From CAYGZL01 sp964354345 (GTDB lineage Bacteria > Chloroflexota > Anaerolineae > Anaerolineales > UBA4823), in the NCBI GenBank assembly GCA_964354345.1, contig CAYGZL010000044.1:1-33742 (forward strand): 33,742 nt of DNA, in the 5' to 3' direction. The position numbers and the translations under genes were made by a program. The notes beneath the pieces were generated by a model that was not told where the DNA came from, did no database searches, and saw only the letters and a program-made list of their open reading frames with translations. Positions within the stretch are counted from its first letter, which is position 1, and the number at the start of each line of letters is the position of its first letter. Shown in pieces: positions 7,912 to 15,698 of the stretch.

Positions 7912-8529
7912 ATGCCATTATTCTTGTTAATTCGCCACGGGGAAACGGATTACGTGAAGACAGGTAGGCTGGCAGGCCGTTTACCCAATGTGCATCTGAA
8001 TGAAAAGGGGCGTAAACAAGCACAGGCCCTGGCTGAACATATCAAAGGCGCGCCGATTAAGGCTCTGTATAGTAGCCCAATGGAACGCGCCCTGGAAACC
8101 GCCACGCCCCTGGCTCAGGTGTTGGGTTTGCCAATCGTCGTGCGACCCGGTTTTTTGGAAACAGATATCGGTGAGTGGATGGACCAGCCGGTCAAGAGCC
8201 TGACCCGCTTGAAAATCTGGAAGACAGTCACTACCGCTCCATCCCGCATGCATTTCCCGGGTGGCGAAAATTTTTCACAAACTCAGTCACGGATTGTCCA
8301 GGAATTAGAATCTTTATTACATCAGCACGATCCGAAAGATATGGTCGTATGTGTTTCACATGCGGATCCGATCAAGCTGGCGGTGGCATATTTCCTTGGT
8401 ATACCTTTAGATTTATTTCAACGTCTTACGATCGGTACCGCCTCAATCACCACGTTACATTTATCCGAAACCGGCAATCAGTTAGTGTCGTTGAATATTG
8501 ATCCTTCTCTACCATTTCCTCGGAGATGA
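7912..8529 (+). CDS. Histidine phosphatase / probable phosphomutase, MSMEG_4193 type
   Basis: A 205-residue member of the histidine phosphatase (phosphoglycerate-mutase-like) superfamily. The phosphohistidine motif is LIRHGETDY (residues 6-14), SSPMERALETA is the second phosphate-binding arginine segment, ETDIGEW holds the acid residue, and CVSHADPIK contains the second histidine. GAGGA precedes the ATG at 7912, nine bases after rarA ends. The clear link is downstream: DUF3090 and the SCO1664-like gene follow, giving the trio seen in Actinobacteria and some Chloroflexi, where the phosphatase is called the MSMEG_4193 family. Phosphatase or mutase activity is known for the superfamily; the substrate is unknown. 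Confidence 0.88.
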   Translation: MPLFLLIRHGETDYVKTGRLAGRLPNVHLNEKGRKQAQALAEHIKGAPIKALYSSPMERALETATPLAQVLGLPIVVRPGFLETDIGEWMDQPVKSLTRLKIWKTVTTAPSRMHFPGGENFSQTQSRIVQELESLLHQHDPKDMVVCVSHADPIKLAVAYFLGIPLDLFQRLTIGTASITTLHLSETGNQLVSLNIDPSLPFPRR

Positions 8530-8532
8530 TTC

Positions 8533-8561
8533 TGGTATACTTGGAAAAACGAGGAAATTTT
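8533..8561 (+). promoter_or_regulatory. Extended -10 promoter and RBS for the DUF3090 gene
   Basis: TGG followed by TATACT (8536-8541) forms an extended -10 element just after the stop of the upstream phosphomutase. ACGAGGA (8549-8555) then serves as ribosome-binding site for the ATG at 8562. This would give a second, internal start for the operon. No convincing -35 hexamer is visible, as is common with extended -10 promoters. Confidence 0.45.
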
Positions 8562-9089
8562 ATGGCTCCTACTCACATTGATCTACGCCCAGTCACCCAT
8601 ATAACCACCGATGCCCTTGGTCAGCCAGGTAAGCGTGTTTTTTTCATCCAGGGCTGGAAAGATGATCAAACGGTAACGCTGGTTGTTGAGAAGATCCAGA
8701 TTCAATCTCTGGCGGAGGGATTGGAACAGTTCCTGGCGGAAATCAAACAGCGCTTTCCCGATCTTCCCGATGCCTCGGGAGATTACGATGAAGAGAAAAT
8801 GCGTGTTCATCCACCGGTCGATCCTCTCTTTCGGGTAGGGGGAATAGGTTTGGATTACGATTTTGAGAGTGATCTGATTGTGCTGATTACCCGTGAGATC
8901 GTCCAGGAGGGGCAAAGTGCAGATGAGGTGGGAGTGGTGCGGTTTTGGTGCACACGTTCCCAACTGCGAGCCTTATGTCAGTGGGGCATCACAGTAGCTG
9001 CTCGTGGTCGGCCCCTTTGCCCGCAGTGTGGCGAACCCATTGAACCCGAAGGCCATTTCTGCCCCAAGAAAAACGGCCATAAGCATTAA
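8562..9089 (+). CDS. DUF3090 family protein
   Basis: A 175-residue protein matching the DUF3090 family, which has no established biochemical role. Typical features are the N-terminal region with a GQPGKRVFFIQG segment, a DYDFESDLIVL segment in the middle, and a C-terminal zinc-ribbon-like tail CPQCGEPIEPEGHFCPKKNG. The frame is open 12 codons further upstream, but the ATG at 8562 has a GAGGA site and gives the expected N-terminus. It lies between the phosphomutase and the SCO1664-like gene, the conserved neighbours of this family. Function is inferred only as part of that trio; a redox or conjugate-metabolism role has been suspected because the actinobacterial trio often lies near mycothiol genes. 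Confidence 0.88.
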   Translation: MAPTHIDLRPVTHITTDALGQPGKRVFFIQGWKDDQTVTLVVEKIQIQSLAEGLEQFLAEIKQRFPDLPDASGDYDEEKMRVHPPVDPLFRVGGIGLDYDFESDLIVLITREIVQEGQSADEVGVVRFWCTRSQLRALCQWGITVAARGRPLCPQCGEPIEPEGHFCPKKNGHKH

Positions 9090-9120
9090 CCTGTTGATCT
9101 GACTGGATCTCCGACCGCTG

Positions 9121-9861
9121 ATGACCGATCATCCTGACGACCCGGTCCTTGATGTTTTACAGCATGGTAAACTTGAAATACAGGGGGAGTTTATCTGGGG
9201 CTCGAACTATACCTTCCTGGTAAAAGTTATCCGAGAGGATACCGAGCTATCTGGGGTTTACAAACCGACGCGCGGCGAGCGACCGTTATGGGATTTTCCC
9301 CAGGCAAGTCTGGCCAGGCGCGAGGTTGCTGCCTACCTGGTAAGCGAAGCCCTCGGCTGGCGCCTGGTGCCTCCGACGGTATATCGCCGCAAAGGACCCC
9401 TGGGTGCAGGTTCTTTGCAGTTGTATATTGACCACGATCCTGAATATCACTACTTTACCTTCAGTGAGGAAGATCGCCAACGCCTGCGACCGGTTGTTGT
9501 CTATGACCTGCTGGTCAATAATGCCGATCGCAAAGGGAGTCATATTTTAATCGGGCGGGATAGGCACCTGTGGTTGATCGATCATGGCGTCTGTTTCCAT
9601 ATCGATGAGAAGCTACGGACGGTAGTCTGGGATTTTCTCGAAGAGTCGATCCCTCATAATTTTTGCACAGATTTAGAGAAGCTGGTTGGGAAATTGTCGT
9701 GTGACACAGGTCAACCTGCTGAGTTGGTGGAGAAATTATTACCATACCTGTCCCAGGGAGAGATTAGAGCCCTGGCAGAGCGTGCCCGGGAGCTCATTTC
9801 TACCGGGCAATTCCCGAATCCAAATCCATATCGCCGGCCATTCCCCTGGCCGCAGTTATGA
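9121..9861 (+). CDS. SCO1664-family protein (PI3/PI4-kinase-like fold)
   Basis: A 246-residue protein of the family named after Streptomyces SCO1664, found in Actinobacteria and Chloroflexi and remotely similar to phosphatidylinositol 3/4-kinases. Kinase-like elements are a lysine-bearing segment SGVYKPTRGERPLWDFP, the catalytic-loop-like DLLVNNADRKGSHIL and the metal-binding-like WLIDHGVCFH. The C-terminus is rich in proline. No strong ribosome-binding site precedes the ATG at 9121, 31 bases after DUF3090; translation may be coupled. It completes the conserved trio. Phosphotransfer activity and substrate are unproven. Confidence 0.88.
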   Translation: MTDHPDDPVLDVLQHGKLEIQGEFIWGSNYTFLVKVIREDTELSGVYKPTRGERPLWDFPQASLARREVAAYLVSEALGWRLVPPTVYRRKGPLGAGSLQLYIDHDPEYHYFTFSEEDRQRLRPVVVYDLLVNNADRKGSHILIGRDRHLWLIDHGVCFHIDEKLRTVVWDFLEESIPHNFCTDLEKLVGKLSCDTGQPAELVEKLLPYLSQGEIRALAERARELISTGQFPNPNPYRRPFPWPQL

Positions 9862-9873
9862 AAGCGAGTCTCG

Positions 9874-10887
9874 ATGCCTCACTATAACCTGGCCTTCCTT
9901 GGTTTTGGTAATGTCGGTAAAGCTTTGGCGCAACTCTTACTTAAAAAGCGGGCGGAGCTCCATTCCCGTTATGGATTTACTTTCACAGTCACCGGAATTG
10001 CCACCGCCCGGCATGGATCAGCCATTGATCGGGATGGCATCGAACTGGAACGCGCATTAACCGAGGATCTCGATTCTTTATCTGACGCCTCTCCAGCAAA
10101 AGATGGATTTGATTTCATCCGCCGTTGTGGAGCCGATGTGCTCTTCGAAAATACACCGGTAAATTATGTCGATGGTCAACCTGCCATTGATTACCTCCGT
10201 TTAGCCCTGGAATCAGGGATGCATGCCATCACCGCTAATAAAGGTCCGGTGGTGCACGCTTATCGCCAGTTGACCGACCTTGCATCAGGCAATGGGGTGA
10301 AGTTTTATTTCGAGTCGACCGTGATGGATGGCGCTCCGGTTTTTTCGTTGTTCCGTGAGACATTGCCAGCCGCGCGGTTGCTTTCGATCCGTGGCATTCT
10401 AAATTCAACGACCAATCTTATGCTCAGCCGGATGGAGCATGGAGATAGCTTTGAACAGGCAGTCGCGTATGCTCAACAGATTGGTATCGCAGAAACGGAT
10501 CCCAGCGGTGATATTGATGGCTGGGACGCCTCAGTCAAGATCGCAGCTCTTGTCACGGTCTTAATGGATGTTTCGTTAAAACCTCAGGCTGTCGAACGGC
10601 AGGGTATTCGTGGTATTACTCATACCGAGATCGAATATGCCCGACAGCAGGGTAAGCGCTGGAAGCTGGTATGTACTGCGCGCCTGGAGAACGATGGTGT
10701 TCAGGCATCAGTTCGTCCAGAAATGGTAGGGCCGGAGTCGCCGCTGTATCATGTGGATAACACAACCAGCATCGTGCAGTTTGAGACCGATGTGCTGGGT
10801 TTGCTTTCGGTGGTGGAAACAGATCCTGGCCCTCACACGACTGCCTATGGCCTGTTGGCCGATTTAATCAATGCTGTAAGAAGCTGA
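9874..10887 (+). CDS. hom: Homoserine dehydrogenase
   Basis: A 337-residue enzyme reducing aspartate 4-semialdehyde to homoserine with NAD(P)H, the branch point to threonine and methionine. The Rossmann motif GFGNVGKAL is at residues 10-18. ITANKGPVVH and ESTVMDGAPVFSL mark the catalytic domain, and the conserved Asp/Lys region reads GDIDGWDASVK. The protein ends soon after the catalytic fold, so it lacks the regulatory ACT domain present in about 430-residue forms; threonine feedback through ACT is therefore not expected. It starts 12 bases after the SCO1664-like gene and is probably the last gene of the rarA-trio operon. Confidence 0.93.
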   Translation: MPHYNLAFLGFGNVGKALAQLLLKKRAELHSRYGFTFTVTGIATARHGSAIDRDGIELERALTEDLDSLSDASPAKDGFDFIRRCGADVLFENTPVNYVDGQPAIDYLRLALESGMHAITANKGPVVHAYRQLTDLASGNGVKFYFESTVMDGAPVFSLFRETLPAARLLSIRGILNSTTNLMLSRMEHGDSFEQAVAYAQQIGIAETDPSGDIDGWDASVKIAALVTVLMDVSLKPQAVERQGIRGITHTEIEYARQQGKRWKLVCTARLENDGVQASVRPEMVGPESPLYHVDNTTSIVQFETDVLGLLSVVETDPGPHTTAYGLLADLINAVRS

Positions 10888-10906
10888 TTATAATTAATCC
10901 GCTTCT
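10879..10906. terminator. Shared hairpin between convergent hom and thiolase genes
   Basis: An inverted repeat AGAAGC/GCTTCT with an inner GATTA/TAATC, one mismatch and a four-base TAAT loop spans 10879-10906. It overlaps the last codons and stop of hom, and its far arm ends at the first base of the thiolase stop. It could act on both strands. Neither side has a clear uridine tract, so bidirectional termination or 3'-end stabilisation is inferred from position. Confidence 0.5.
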
Positions 10907-12129
10907 CAATCTCCGATCCATTCGATCAGGGTGGCTTCTCCCTGACCTACGCCGACGCACAAAGTAGCCAATCCGTAGAAGGGGCGTGGGGTGAACGGGG
11001 CGCGCCGACGCATCTCGTACAGCAAGGTGGTTAAGATACGCGCGCCTGAGCATCCCAAAGGATGGCCTAAAGCAATTGCTCCGCCGTTCACGTTGGTAAT
11101 TTCAAGTTTCAGACCCAATTCCTTCATCACGACCAGAGCCTGTACTGAAAAAGCTTCATTCAACTCGACCAGACTGACCTGATCCAGGTTCAATCCCGAT
11201 CTCAGTAAAACCTTACGAGTCGCAGGGATAGGGCCCAGGCCCATGATGCGGGGTGGAACACCCGCACTGGCTGAAGCAATAATTCTCGCCTGGGGTTTCA
11301 ATCCCAAAGAGAGGGCTTTTTCTTTACTTGTGATCAGTAAAGCAGCCGCGCCATCGTTCAGACCTGAAGAGTTTCCCGCCGTGACTGTACCACCTTTGCG
11401 GAAGGCGGGTAGCAGACGCGCCAGCGATTCAAGCGTTGTGTCCCGGCGGGGTCGTTCATCGGTAGCGACTACAATAGGATCTCCCTTGCGTTGGGAGATG
11501 ATGACCGGAACAATCTCCTGAGCAAATTTACCTGTATCGATGGCTGAGATGGCGCGCTGGTGACTGACCAGTGCGAAGGCATCTTGCTGTTCACGGGTGA
11601 TTTCTGGCCACTGCTGAGCAATATTCTCAGCAGTTTCACCCATCGATTCTGTTCCATACAGTTCCTGCATGTGCGGATTGGGATAGCGCCAACCGAGGGC
11701 AGTGTCCCAGGCGGTGAGATTACCAAACGTAAAAGGTGCGTCAGCCTTGGGAATAGAGTAAGGAGCACGTGACATACTTTCTACACCGCCAGCAATATAG
11801 ACTTCACCTTCACCAGCACGGATGGCGCGCGCAGCCAGGTTAACCGCCGCCAGGCTCGATGCGCATAGCCGATTGATCGTCGCCCCAGATACTTCCACGG
11901 GAAAACCTGCCAGGAGCAGCGCCATGCGGGCGATGTTACGATTATCTTCGCCAGCCTGGTTGGCGCAACCCAGGTATACCTCTTCCACCTGAGCCGGCTC
12001 AAGGTGAGTGCGCTCAACCAGTGCTTTGAGGGTCAGGGCTGCCAGGTCGTCAGGGCGGACTCGAGCCAATCCACCGCCCAATGCGCCGATTGGCGTACGA
12101 ATCGCGTCAATGATAACAGCTTCGGTCAT
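10906..12129 (-). CDS. Thiolase (acetyl-CoA C-acyltransferase)
   Basis: A 407-residue degradative-type thiolase that cleaves 3-ketoacyl-CoA or condenses acetyl-CoA units. The nucleophilic cysteine is in NRLCASSLAAVN (C89), the catalytic histidine in GGAIALGHPLGCSGAR, and the second cysteine in ATLCVGVGQG. Length is standard for the family, and the N-terminus (MTEAVIIDAIRTPIG) resembles 3-oxoadipyl-CoA thiolases such as PcaF, though substrate cannot be assigned. GGAGG precedes the ATG at 12129. It is the last gene of a minus-strand series, 18 bases after the small cysteine-rich membrane protein. No other fatty-acid or aromatic degradation genes are nearby. Confidence 0.93.
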   Translation of the reverse strand: MTEAVIIDAIRTPIGALGGGLARVRPDDLAALTLKALVERTHLEPAQVEEVYLGCANQAGEDNRNIARMALLLAGFPVEVSGATINRLCASSLAAVNLAARAIRAGEGEVYIAGGVESMSRAPYSIPKADAPFTFGNLTAWDTALGWRYPNPHMQELYGTESMGETAENIAQQWPEITREQQDAFALVSHQRAISAIDTGKFAQEIVPVIISQRKGDPIVVATDERPRRDTTLESLARLLPAFRKGGTVTAGNSSGLNDGAAALLITSKEKALSLGLKPQARIIASASAGVPPRIMGLGPIPATRKVLLRSGLNLDQVSLVELNEAFSVQALVVMKELGLKLEITNVNGGAIALGHPLGCSGARILTTLLYEMRRRAPFTPRPFYGLATLCVGVGQGEATLIEWIGD

Positions 12130-12147
12130 GGAAGCCTCCAGATGAGG

Positions 12148-12348
12148 TTAAAAAATTCGAAACCAATTAGTGCCAGTGACGATGCTACATGCGAGGGCAA
12201 CGAAGATTATGAGTAGAATCAGCCCGCAGCCACAACCGGTACACGAAAAGCCCCGGCCGAAGCCAAAATTATCCTGCAACCAATCAAATAACCATCCCAG
12301 CAGGAATAGCTTTAGAAAACCCGATAAACAACCAGGACGATCAACCAT
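12148..12348 (-). CDS. Small cysteine-rich membrane protein, 66 residues
   Basis: The ATG at 12348 is preceded by GAAGGAG at good spacing, which supports a real gene despite its size. The protein has two hydrophobic stretches (about residues 10-22 and 42-58) separated by a glycine/cysteine-rich stretch SCTGCGCG. Cysteines are at 7, 36, 39, 41 and 54. This suggests a two-pass membrane peptide with a possible metal or disulfide site between the segments. It starts about 100 bases downstream of the VTT-domain gene and ends 18 bases before the thiolase. I do not recognise a family. Confidence 0.65.
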   Translation of the reverse strand: MVDRPGCLSGFLKLFLLGWLFDWLQDNFGFGRGFSCTGCGCGLILLIIFVALACSIVTGTNWFRIF

Positions 12349-12450
12349 GATATGCTCCTTCGAAAACCTTTTTCACATTAGATATACGTATTTTCTATTC
12401 TAAGGTTTCGATAGGAGGAATCCTCGAGGTATATGGGCTGTTTGTTGAAT

Positions 12451-13011
12451 TCATGGAGAGTTCACGCCTTCAAACCATTTTAAAGAACTTGCCCCGGCGT
12501 AGGCGAACATGATCATTTTCAGAGTTTTGCCGATCCAACAAAAAAATAAAAAATATGGTAATGGGAATTTTAGGGCTCCCGCGGCCATCCCGGCCAGATC
12601 GAATAATGGATTGGGAATAAAAGCCAGAAATAGAATGGCCAGGTAGCTAAGTCTGCGGTTTTTTTCCATCCAGGACAGCAATTTCTGATAGATAGCGACG
12701 CGTTCCACGACTGCCTGACCGCTGAATCCTGCCAGATAGCCGGATAACTCGCCTAACGCCGCGCCAGCGCCCGAAGCCAGAGCCACCCCCATGGGATTAA
12801 ACACCGCGCCCATGGCGAAAACAAATAATACTCCTGGTGCAGGTAATAAGACCGTGGCATTTGCCAGGATTGAAAGTAGAAATATCCCCGGATATCCATA
12901 TTTAGCCAGCTCAGCAGCCTGATTACGGATACTAAAGATATAGACGCTGATGAAAATGACCACCAGTAGTGCCAGGATCCGTAAGATAGCCAGTAGGCGT
13001 GGTGATTTCAT
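12451..13011 (-). CDS. VTT-domain (TVP38/TMEM64/DedA-like) membrane protein
   Basis: A 186-residue integral membrane protein with about five hydrophobic segments. The family core is visible: LPAPGVLFVFAMGAVFNPMG followed by GAALGELSGYLAGFSG and the C-terminal FIPNPLFDLAGMAAGAL, with the re-entrant loop glycines and proline of VTT domains. Family members are linked to lipid scrambling, undecaprenyl-phosphate recycling or membrane homeostasis; which applies here is unknown. The ATG at 13011 lacks an obvious ribosome-binding site and lies 45 bases after the cyclophilin gene, so it is probably in the same operon. Confidence 0.85.
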   Translation of the reverse strand: MKSPRLLAILRILALLVVIFISVYIFSIRNQAAELAKYGYPGIFLLSILANATVLLPAPGVLFVFAMGAVFNPMGVALASGAGAALGELSGYLAGFSGQAVVERVAIYQKLLSWMEKNRRLSYLAILFLAFIPNPLFDLAGMAAGALKFPLPYFLFFCWIGKTLKMIMFAYAGASSLKWFEGVNSP

Positions 13012-13056
13012 GGTAGGCGAGTGGATCGTTACCTGGGCAGTCTTCTGCTTATAAAT

Positions 13057-13566
13057 TTACTTTTCTTCAATATCGATCGATAGGATTTTCACACCGGTAT
13101 ATTCAGGTCGTTCCGGATTGCGAGGTGGGATCATAAAGAGAACATCCAAACCTTTGGTAACCTGGCCAAATACGCTATGCTTATTATCTAGCCAGGGGGT
13201 CGGCAGGTGAGTGATGAAAAATTGTGAACCATTCGTGCCGGGACCAGCATTTGCCATCGAAACAACACCTGGCTGATTGTGGCGCAGTTTAGGATGGAAC
13301 TCGTCTTTAAAGCGATAGCCAGGATCCCCTCCTCCAGTGCCAGTTGGATCGCCACCTTGCGCCATAAAATCCTTGATGACCCGGTGAAATATCGTATTGT
13401 TATAAAAGCCCTGGCGAGCAAGAAAGACAAAATTATTCACAGTTACAGGGGTCTTATCGGCGTAGAGTTGGACAACGATATCACCCTTTTCGGTGTGAAT
13501 GGTAGCAGTATAGACCTTCTTGACATTAATCTGCATTCCTGGCGGTTTTGACCATTGTTTCGGCAT
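13057..13566 (-). CDS. Cyclophilin-type peptidyl-prolyl cis-trans isomerase
   Basis: A 169-residue single-domain cyclophilin that catalyses proline cis-trans isomerisation. Core residues are visible in order: HTEKGDIVVQLY, NNFVFLARQGFYNNTIFHRV (catalytic arginine), FMAQGGDPTGTGGGDPGY, VVSMANAGPGTNGSQFFIT, and WLDNKHSVFGQV. No signal peptide, so it is cytosolic. The ATG at 13566 gives MPKQWSKPPG, the usual start for this lineage. A TTG at 13590 that overlaps the uridine kinase stop (TTGA) would add eight residues and couple translation. An AAAGGA sits 14 bases upstream of the ATG. Confidence 0.93.
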   Translation of the reverse strand: MPKQWSKPPGMQINVKKVYTATIHTEKGDIVVQLYADKTPVTVNNFVFLARQGFYNNTIFHRVIKDFMAQGGDPTGTGGGDPGYRFKDEFHPKLRHNQPGVVSMANAGPGTNGSQFFITHLPTPWLDNKHSVFGQVTKGLDVLFMIPPRNPERPEYTGVKILSIDIEEK

Positions 13567-13586
13567 AGAGGGTAAATAAATTCCTT

Positions 13587-14225
13587 TCAATCTTGTTTTT
13601 CACTAAACAGGGTTTTCAGGTGGGCCGATACAAGTTCCATTGCCACGGTGTTCAAACCGCCTTCAGGAACGATCAAATCGGCATATCGTTTCGATGGTTC
13701 AACGAACTCCAAATGCATTGGCCTTACCGTGGAAAGATATTGGCGGATGACCGATTCAGTTGTCCTCCCTCGCTCAGTGATATCCCGTTCCAACCGCCGG
13801 ATAAACCTCATATCTGAGTCGGTATCTACAAAAATTTTAACATCCATCAACTCTCTCAAGGCTTTTTCTGCAAAAATGAGGATACCTTCGACCATAATCA
13901 CTGGTTTCGGTTCAATGTGTTGGGATTCTCGGGTGCGGGTATGGGTCTTAAAATCATAGATGGGGAGATCAATCGGCTGGTAATTCTTGAGTTGCTGGAT
14001 ATGCTTGATCATTAAGGGCGAATCCAGCGAGTCAGGGTGATCAAAATTAATCGTAGCTCTTTGATTGGGTGGCAAGTCGCCGAGATCTTTATAATAGGCA
14101 TCGTGGGGTAAAAAAGCGATGCGCTCCCAGCCGACTCGTTCCAGGATCAGGTGAGCCAGGGTTGTTTTTCCTGAACCTGATCCGCCTGCAATTCCAATAA
14201 CCAGAGGGGTTGCGAATGTGTTCAT
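13587..14225 (-). CDS. udk: Uridine kinase
   Basis: A 212-residue P-loop kinase of the pyrimidine salvage pathway, phosphorylating uridine and cytidine to their monophosphates. The Walker A motif is GIAGGSGSGKTTLA (residues 11-24). FLPHDAYYKDL follows as the nucleoside-binding segment, then FDHPDSLD, YDFKTHTR, VEGILIF (Walker B) and the lid-like RRLERDITERGRT. Length matches bacterial Udk. The ATG at 14225 has no Shine-Dalgarno but lies six bases after a TATAAT, so the message is probably leaderless. The cyclophilin gene follows at once, making an operon head. Confidence 0.96.
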   Translation of the reverse strand: MNTFATPLVIGIAGGSGSGKTTLAHLILERVGWERIAFLPHDAYYKDLGDLPPNQRATINFDHPDSLDSPLMIKHIQQLKNYQPIDLPIYDFKTHTRTRESQHIEPKPVIMVEGILIFAEKALRELMDVKIFVDTDSDMRFIRRLERDITERGRTTESVIRQYLSTVRPMHLEFVEPSKRYADLIVPEGGLNTVAMELVSAHLKTLFSEKQD

Positions 14226-14237
14226 ATTAGAATTATA
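14226..14237 (-). promoter_or_regulatory. Leaderless-type -10 box of udk
   Basis: Reading the minus strand, TATAAT (14237-14232) is followed by six bases and then the udk ATG at 14225. This is the same geometry as at rarA and the divergent glycosyltransferase pair. A GGAGG-like run further upstream (about 14241-14245) is before the -10 box and cannot serve the transcript. Confidence 0.65.
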
Positions 14238-14269
14238 CTGGAGGCTAAGACAATTCGAGAATAGCTATT

Positions 14270-14301
14270 AAAAAACGACATACTCCCATATGCATGTCGT
14301 T
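14270..14301 (-). terminator. Intrinsic terminator of tRNA-Thr
   Basis: On the minus strand an eight-base-pair stem (AACGACAT, 14301-14294; ATGTCGTT, 14281-14274) is followed at once by a run of T (T tract across 14275-14270). It begins eight bases after the 3' end of tRNA-Thr. Hairpin plus T tract is the classic Rho-independent arrangement. Confidence 0.8.
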
Positions 14302-14308
14302 GCCATAA

Positions 14309-14381
14309 AGCCACCGAAGGGATTTGAACCCTTGACCTGACGTTTACGAAACGCCTGCTCTGCCAACTGAGCTACGGTGGC
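14309..14381 (-). tRNA. tRNA-Thr (anticodon CGT)
   Basis: The minus strand folds into a full cloverleaf: a seven-base-pair acceptor stem (GCCACCG/CGGTGGC), D-arm GCTCAGTTGGCAGAGC, an anticodon stem GGCGT/ACGTC with loop TTCGTAA, and a T-arm AAGGGTTCAAATCCCTT. The anticodon CGT reads the threonine codon ACG. The discriminator base is T and the terminal CCA is not encoded. Confidence 0.97.
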
Positions 14382-14410
14382 GAATTTAGCGGGCAAATTA
14401 TACAAGGTAG

Positions 14411-15697
14411 TTGCTGGAAAGGCAAGAGAAAGCGAGCAGTAAATTGAAACGATCCTTAAATATCGCCATGATCTCTTACCATACCTGCCCCCTGGCGACT
14501 TTGGGTGGTAAGGACACGGGGGGAATGAACGTATATGTGCGTGACTTGACGCGCCAGTTCGGATACATGGGTGTGCATGTAGATGTATACACCCGCTCCC
14601 AGGATGAGCATGTGCCCAAGATCATTCACGATTTAGGATATGGAAACCGGGTAGTGCATGTCCCGGCTGGACCTGAGCTGCCCCAGCCAAAAGAACAGCT
14701 AGGAACTTACTTTCCTGATTTTATCCACGGTGTAAAGGATTTTGCCTATCAAAAAAACATTCATTATGATGTCATCCACAGCCATTATTGGATGTCAGGA
14801 ATTGTCGCTGCTGAATTGAAAAGCCTGTGGAACACTCCGATTGTCCATATGTTTCATACTTTAGGCTTGATGAAACAGAAAATTGCACGTAGTCCAGATG
14901 AAGCCGAAGGCGAATATCGTCTGCAGGGAGAGAGGGTTGTTGTGAATGTAGCCGACCGGATTATTGCAGCAACTCAGGCAGAATTAGTCCAATTACAGGA
15001 GTTATATCAGGCGAATCCGGATAAAATTATCGTCATTCCACCCGGTGTGGATCTGAGCCGTTTTTACCCTATTCCGCCAGACGAGGCCAAAAACTTTATC
15101 GGAGTACCACCCTGTGAGCGCACAATCTTATTTGTTGGGCGAATAGAACCATTAAAAGGGATTGATACCTTAATTAAAGCTTTGGCCATCCTGCGCCAGC
15201 AGGGAGTGTATTGTTGCCTTACAGTGATCGGAGGTGACCATCAGGTCGAATCGGGTCCAGAGGAAGGTGAGATGGGTCGCTTGAAAGCGCTTCTGGCAGA
15301 TTACACTCGGCAAGAACCGTGTATGAGTGATTTGGTTACATTTTTGGGGAAACGCAGCCAGGATTCTCTACCATACTACTATTCGGCTGCAGAAGTTGTC
15401 GTAATGCCCTCCTACTACGAGTCCTTTGGAATGGTCGCTCTTGAAGCGATGGCCTGTGGTACTCCAGTAGTTGCCTCCGAAGTTGGCGGGTTGGCCTTCC
15501 TCGTTCAAGATGGGGTAACTGGATTTACAGTGCCAGTTGATAATCCACAATCATTGGCCGACCACCTGAAGGTATTGTTGGAAAACCCTGCTTTACATGT
15601 CGAGATGGGACAACGAGCCTTTTCTTATGCTCAGGAGTTTAGCTGGGATCGAATTGCCAAACAAATATACACTGTTTACGAGGCAGTTATTGCATAA
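14411..15697 (+). CDS. MshA-like GT4 glycosyltransferase
   Basis: A 428-residue GT-B fold glycosyltransferase of family GT4. The N-terminal MISYHTCPLATLGGKDTGGM and NVYVRDLTRQFG resemble MshA (which joins GlcNAc to inositol 3-phosphate) and sucrose-phosphate-synthase-like enzymes. The donor-binding half has ILFVGRIEPLKGIDTLIKAL and the E-x7-E type region PSYYESFGMVALEAMACGTP. The start is uncertain: a TTG at 14411 lies six bases after TATACA (leaderless geometry), a TTG at 14444 would give MKRSLNIAMISYH, and an ATG at 14468 gives the shortest form. Its stop is one base from that of the convergent kinase gene. The acceptor is not known; true mycothiol synthesis is not supported because no other msh gene is present. 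Confidence 0.88.
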   Translation: MLERQEKASSKLKRSLNIAMISYHTCPLATLGGKDTGGMNVYVRDLTRQFGYMGVHVDVYTRSQDEHVPKIIHDLGYGNRVVHVPAGPELPQPKEQLGTYFPDFIHGVKDFAYQKNIHYDVIHSHYWMSGIVAAELKSLWNTPIVHMFHTLGLMKQKIARSPDEAEGEYRLQGERVVVNVADRIIAATQAELVQLQELYQANPDKIIVIPPGVDLSRFYPIPPDEAKNFIGVPPCERTILFVGRIEPLKGIDTLIKALAILRQQGVYCCLTVIGGDHQVESGPEEGEMGRLKALLADYTRQEPCMSDLVTFLGKRSQDSLPYYYSAAEVVVMPSYYESFGMVALEAMACGTPVVASEVGGLAFLVQDGVTGFTVPVDNPQSLADHLKVLLENPALHVEMGQRAFSYAQEFSWDRIAKQIYTVYEAVIA

Positions 15698-15698
15698 A

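Noticed and set aside
14411..15697. Assignment of the GT4 as true MshA of mycothiol synthesis
   Set aside because: Only N-terminal resemblance and the nearby trio support it; mshB, mshC and mshD are not in the window.
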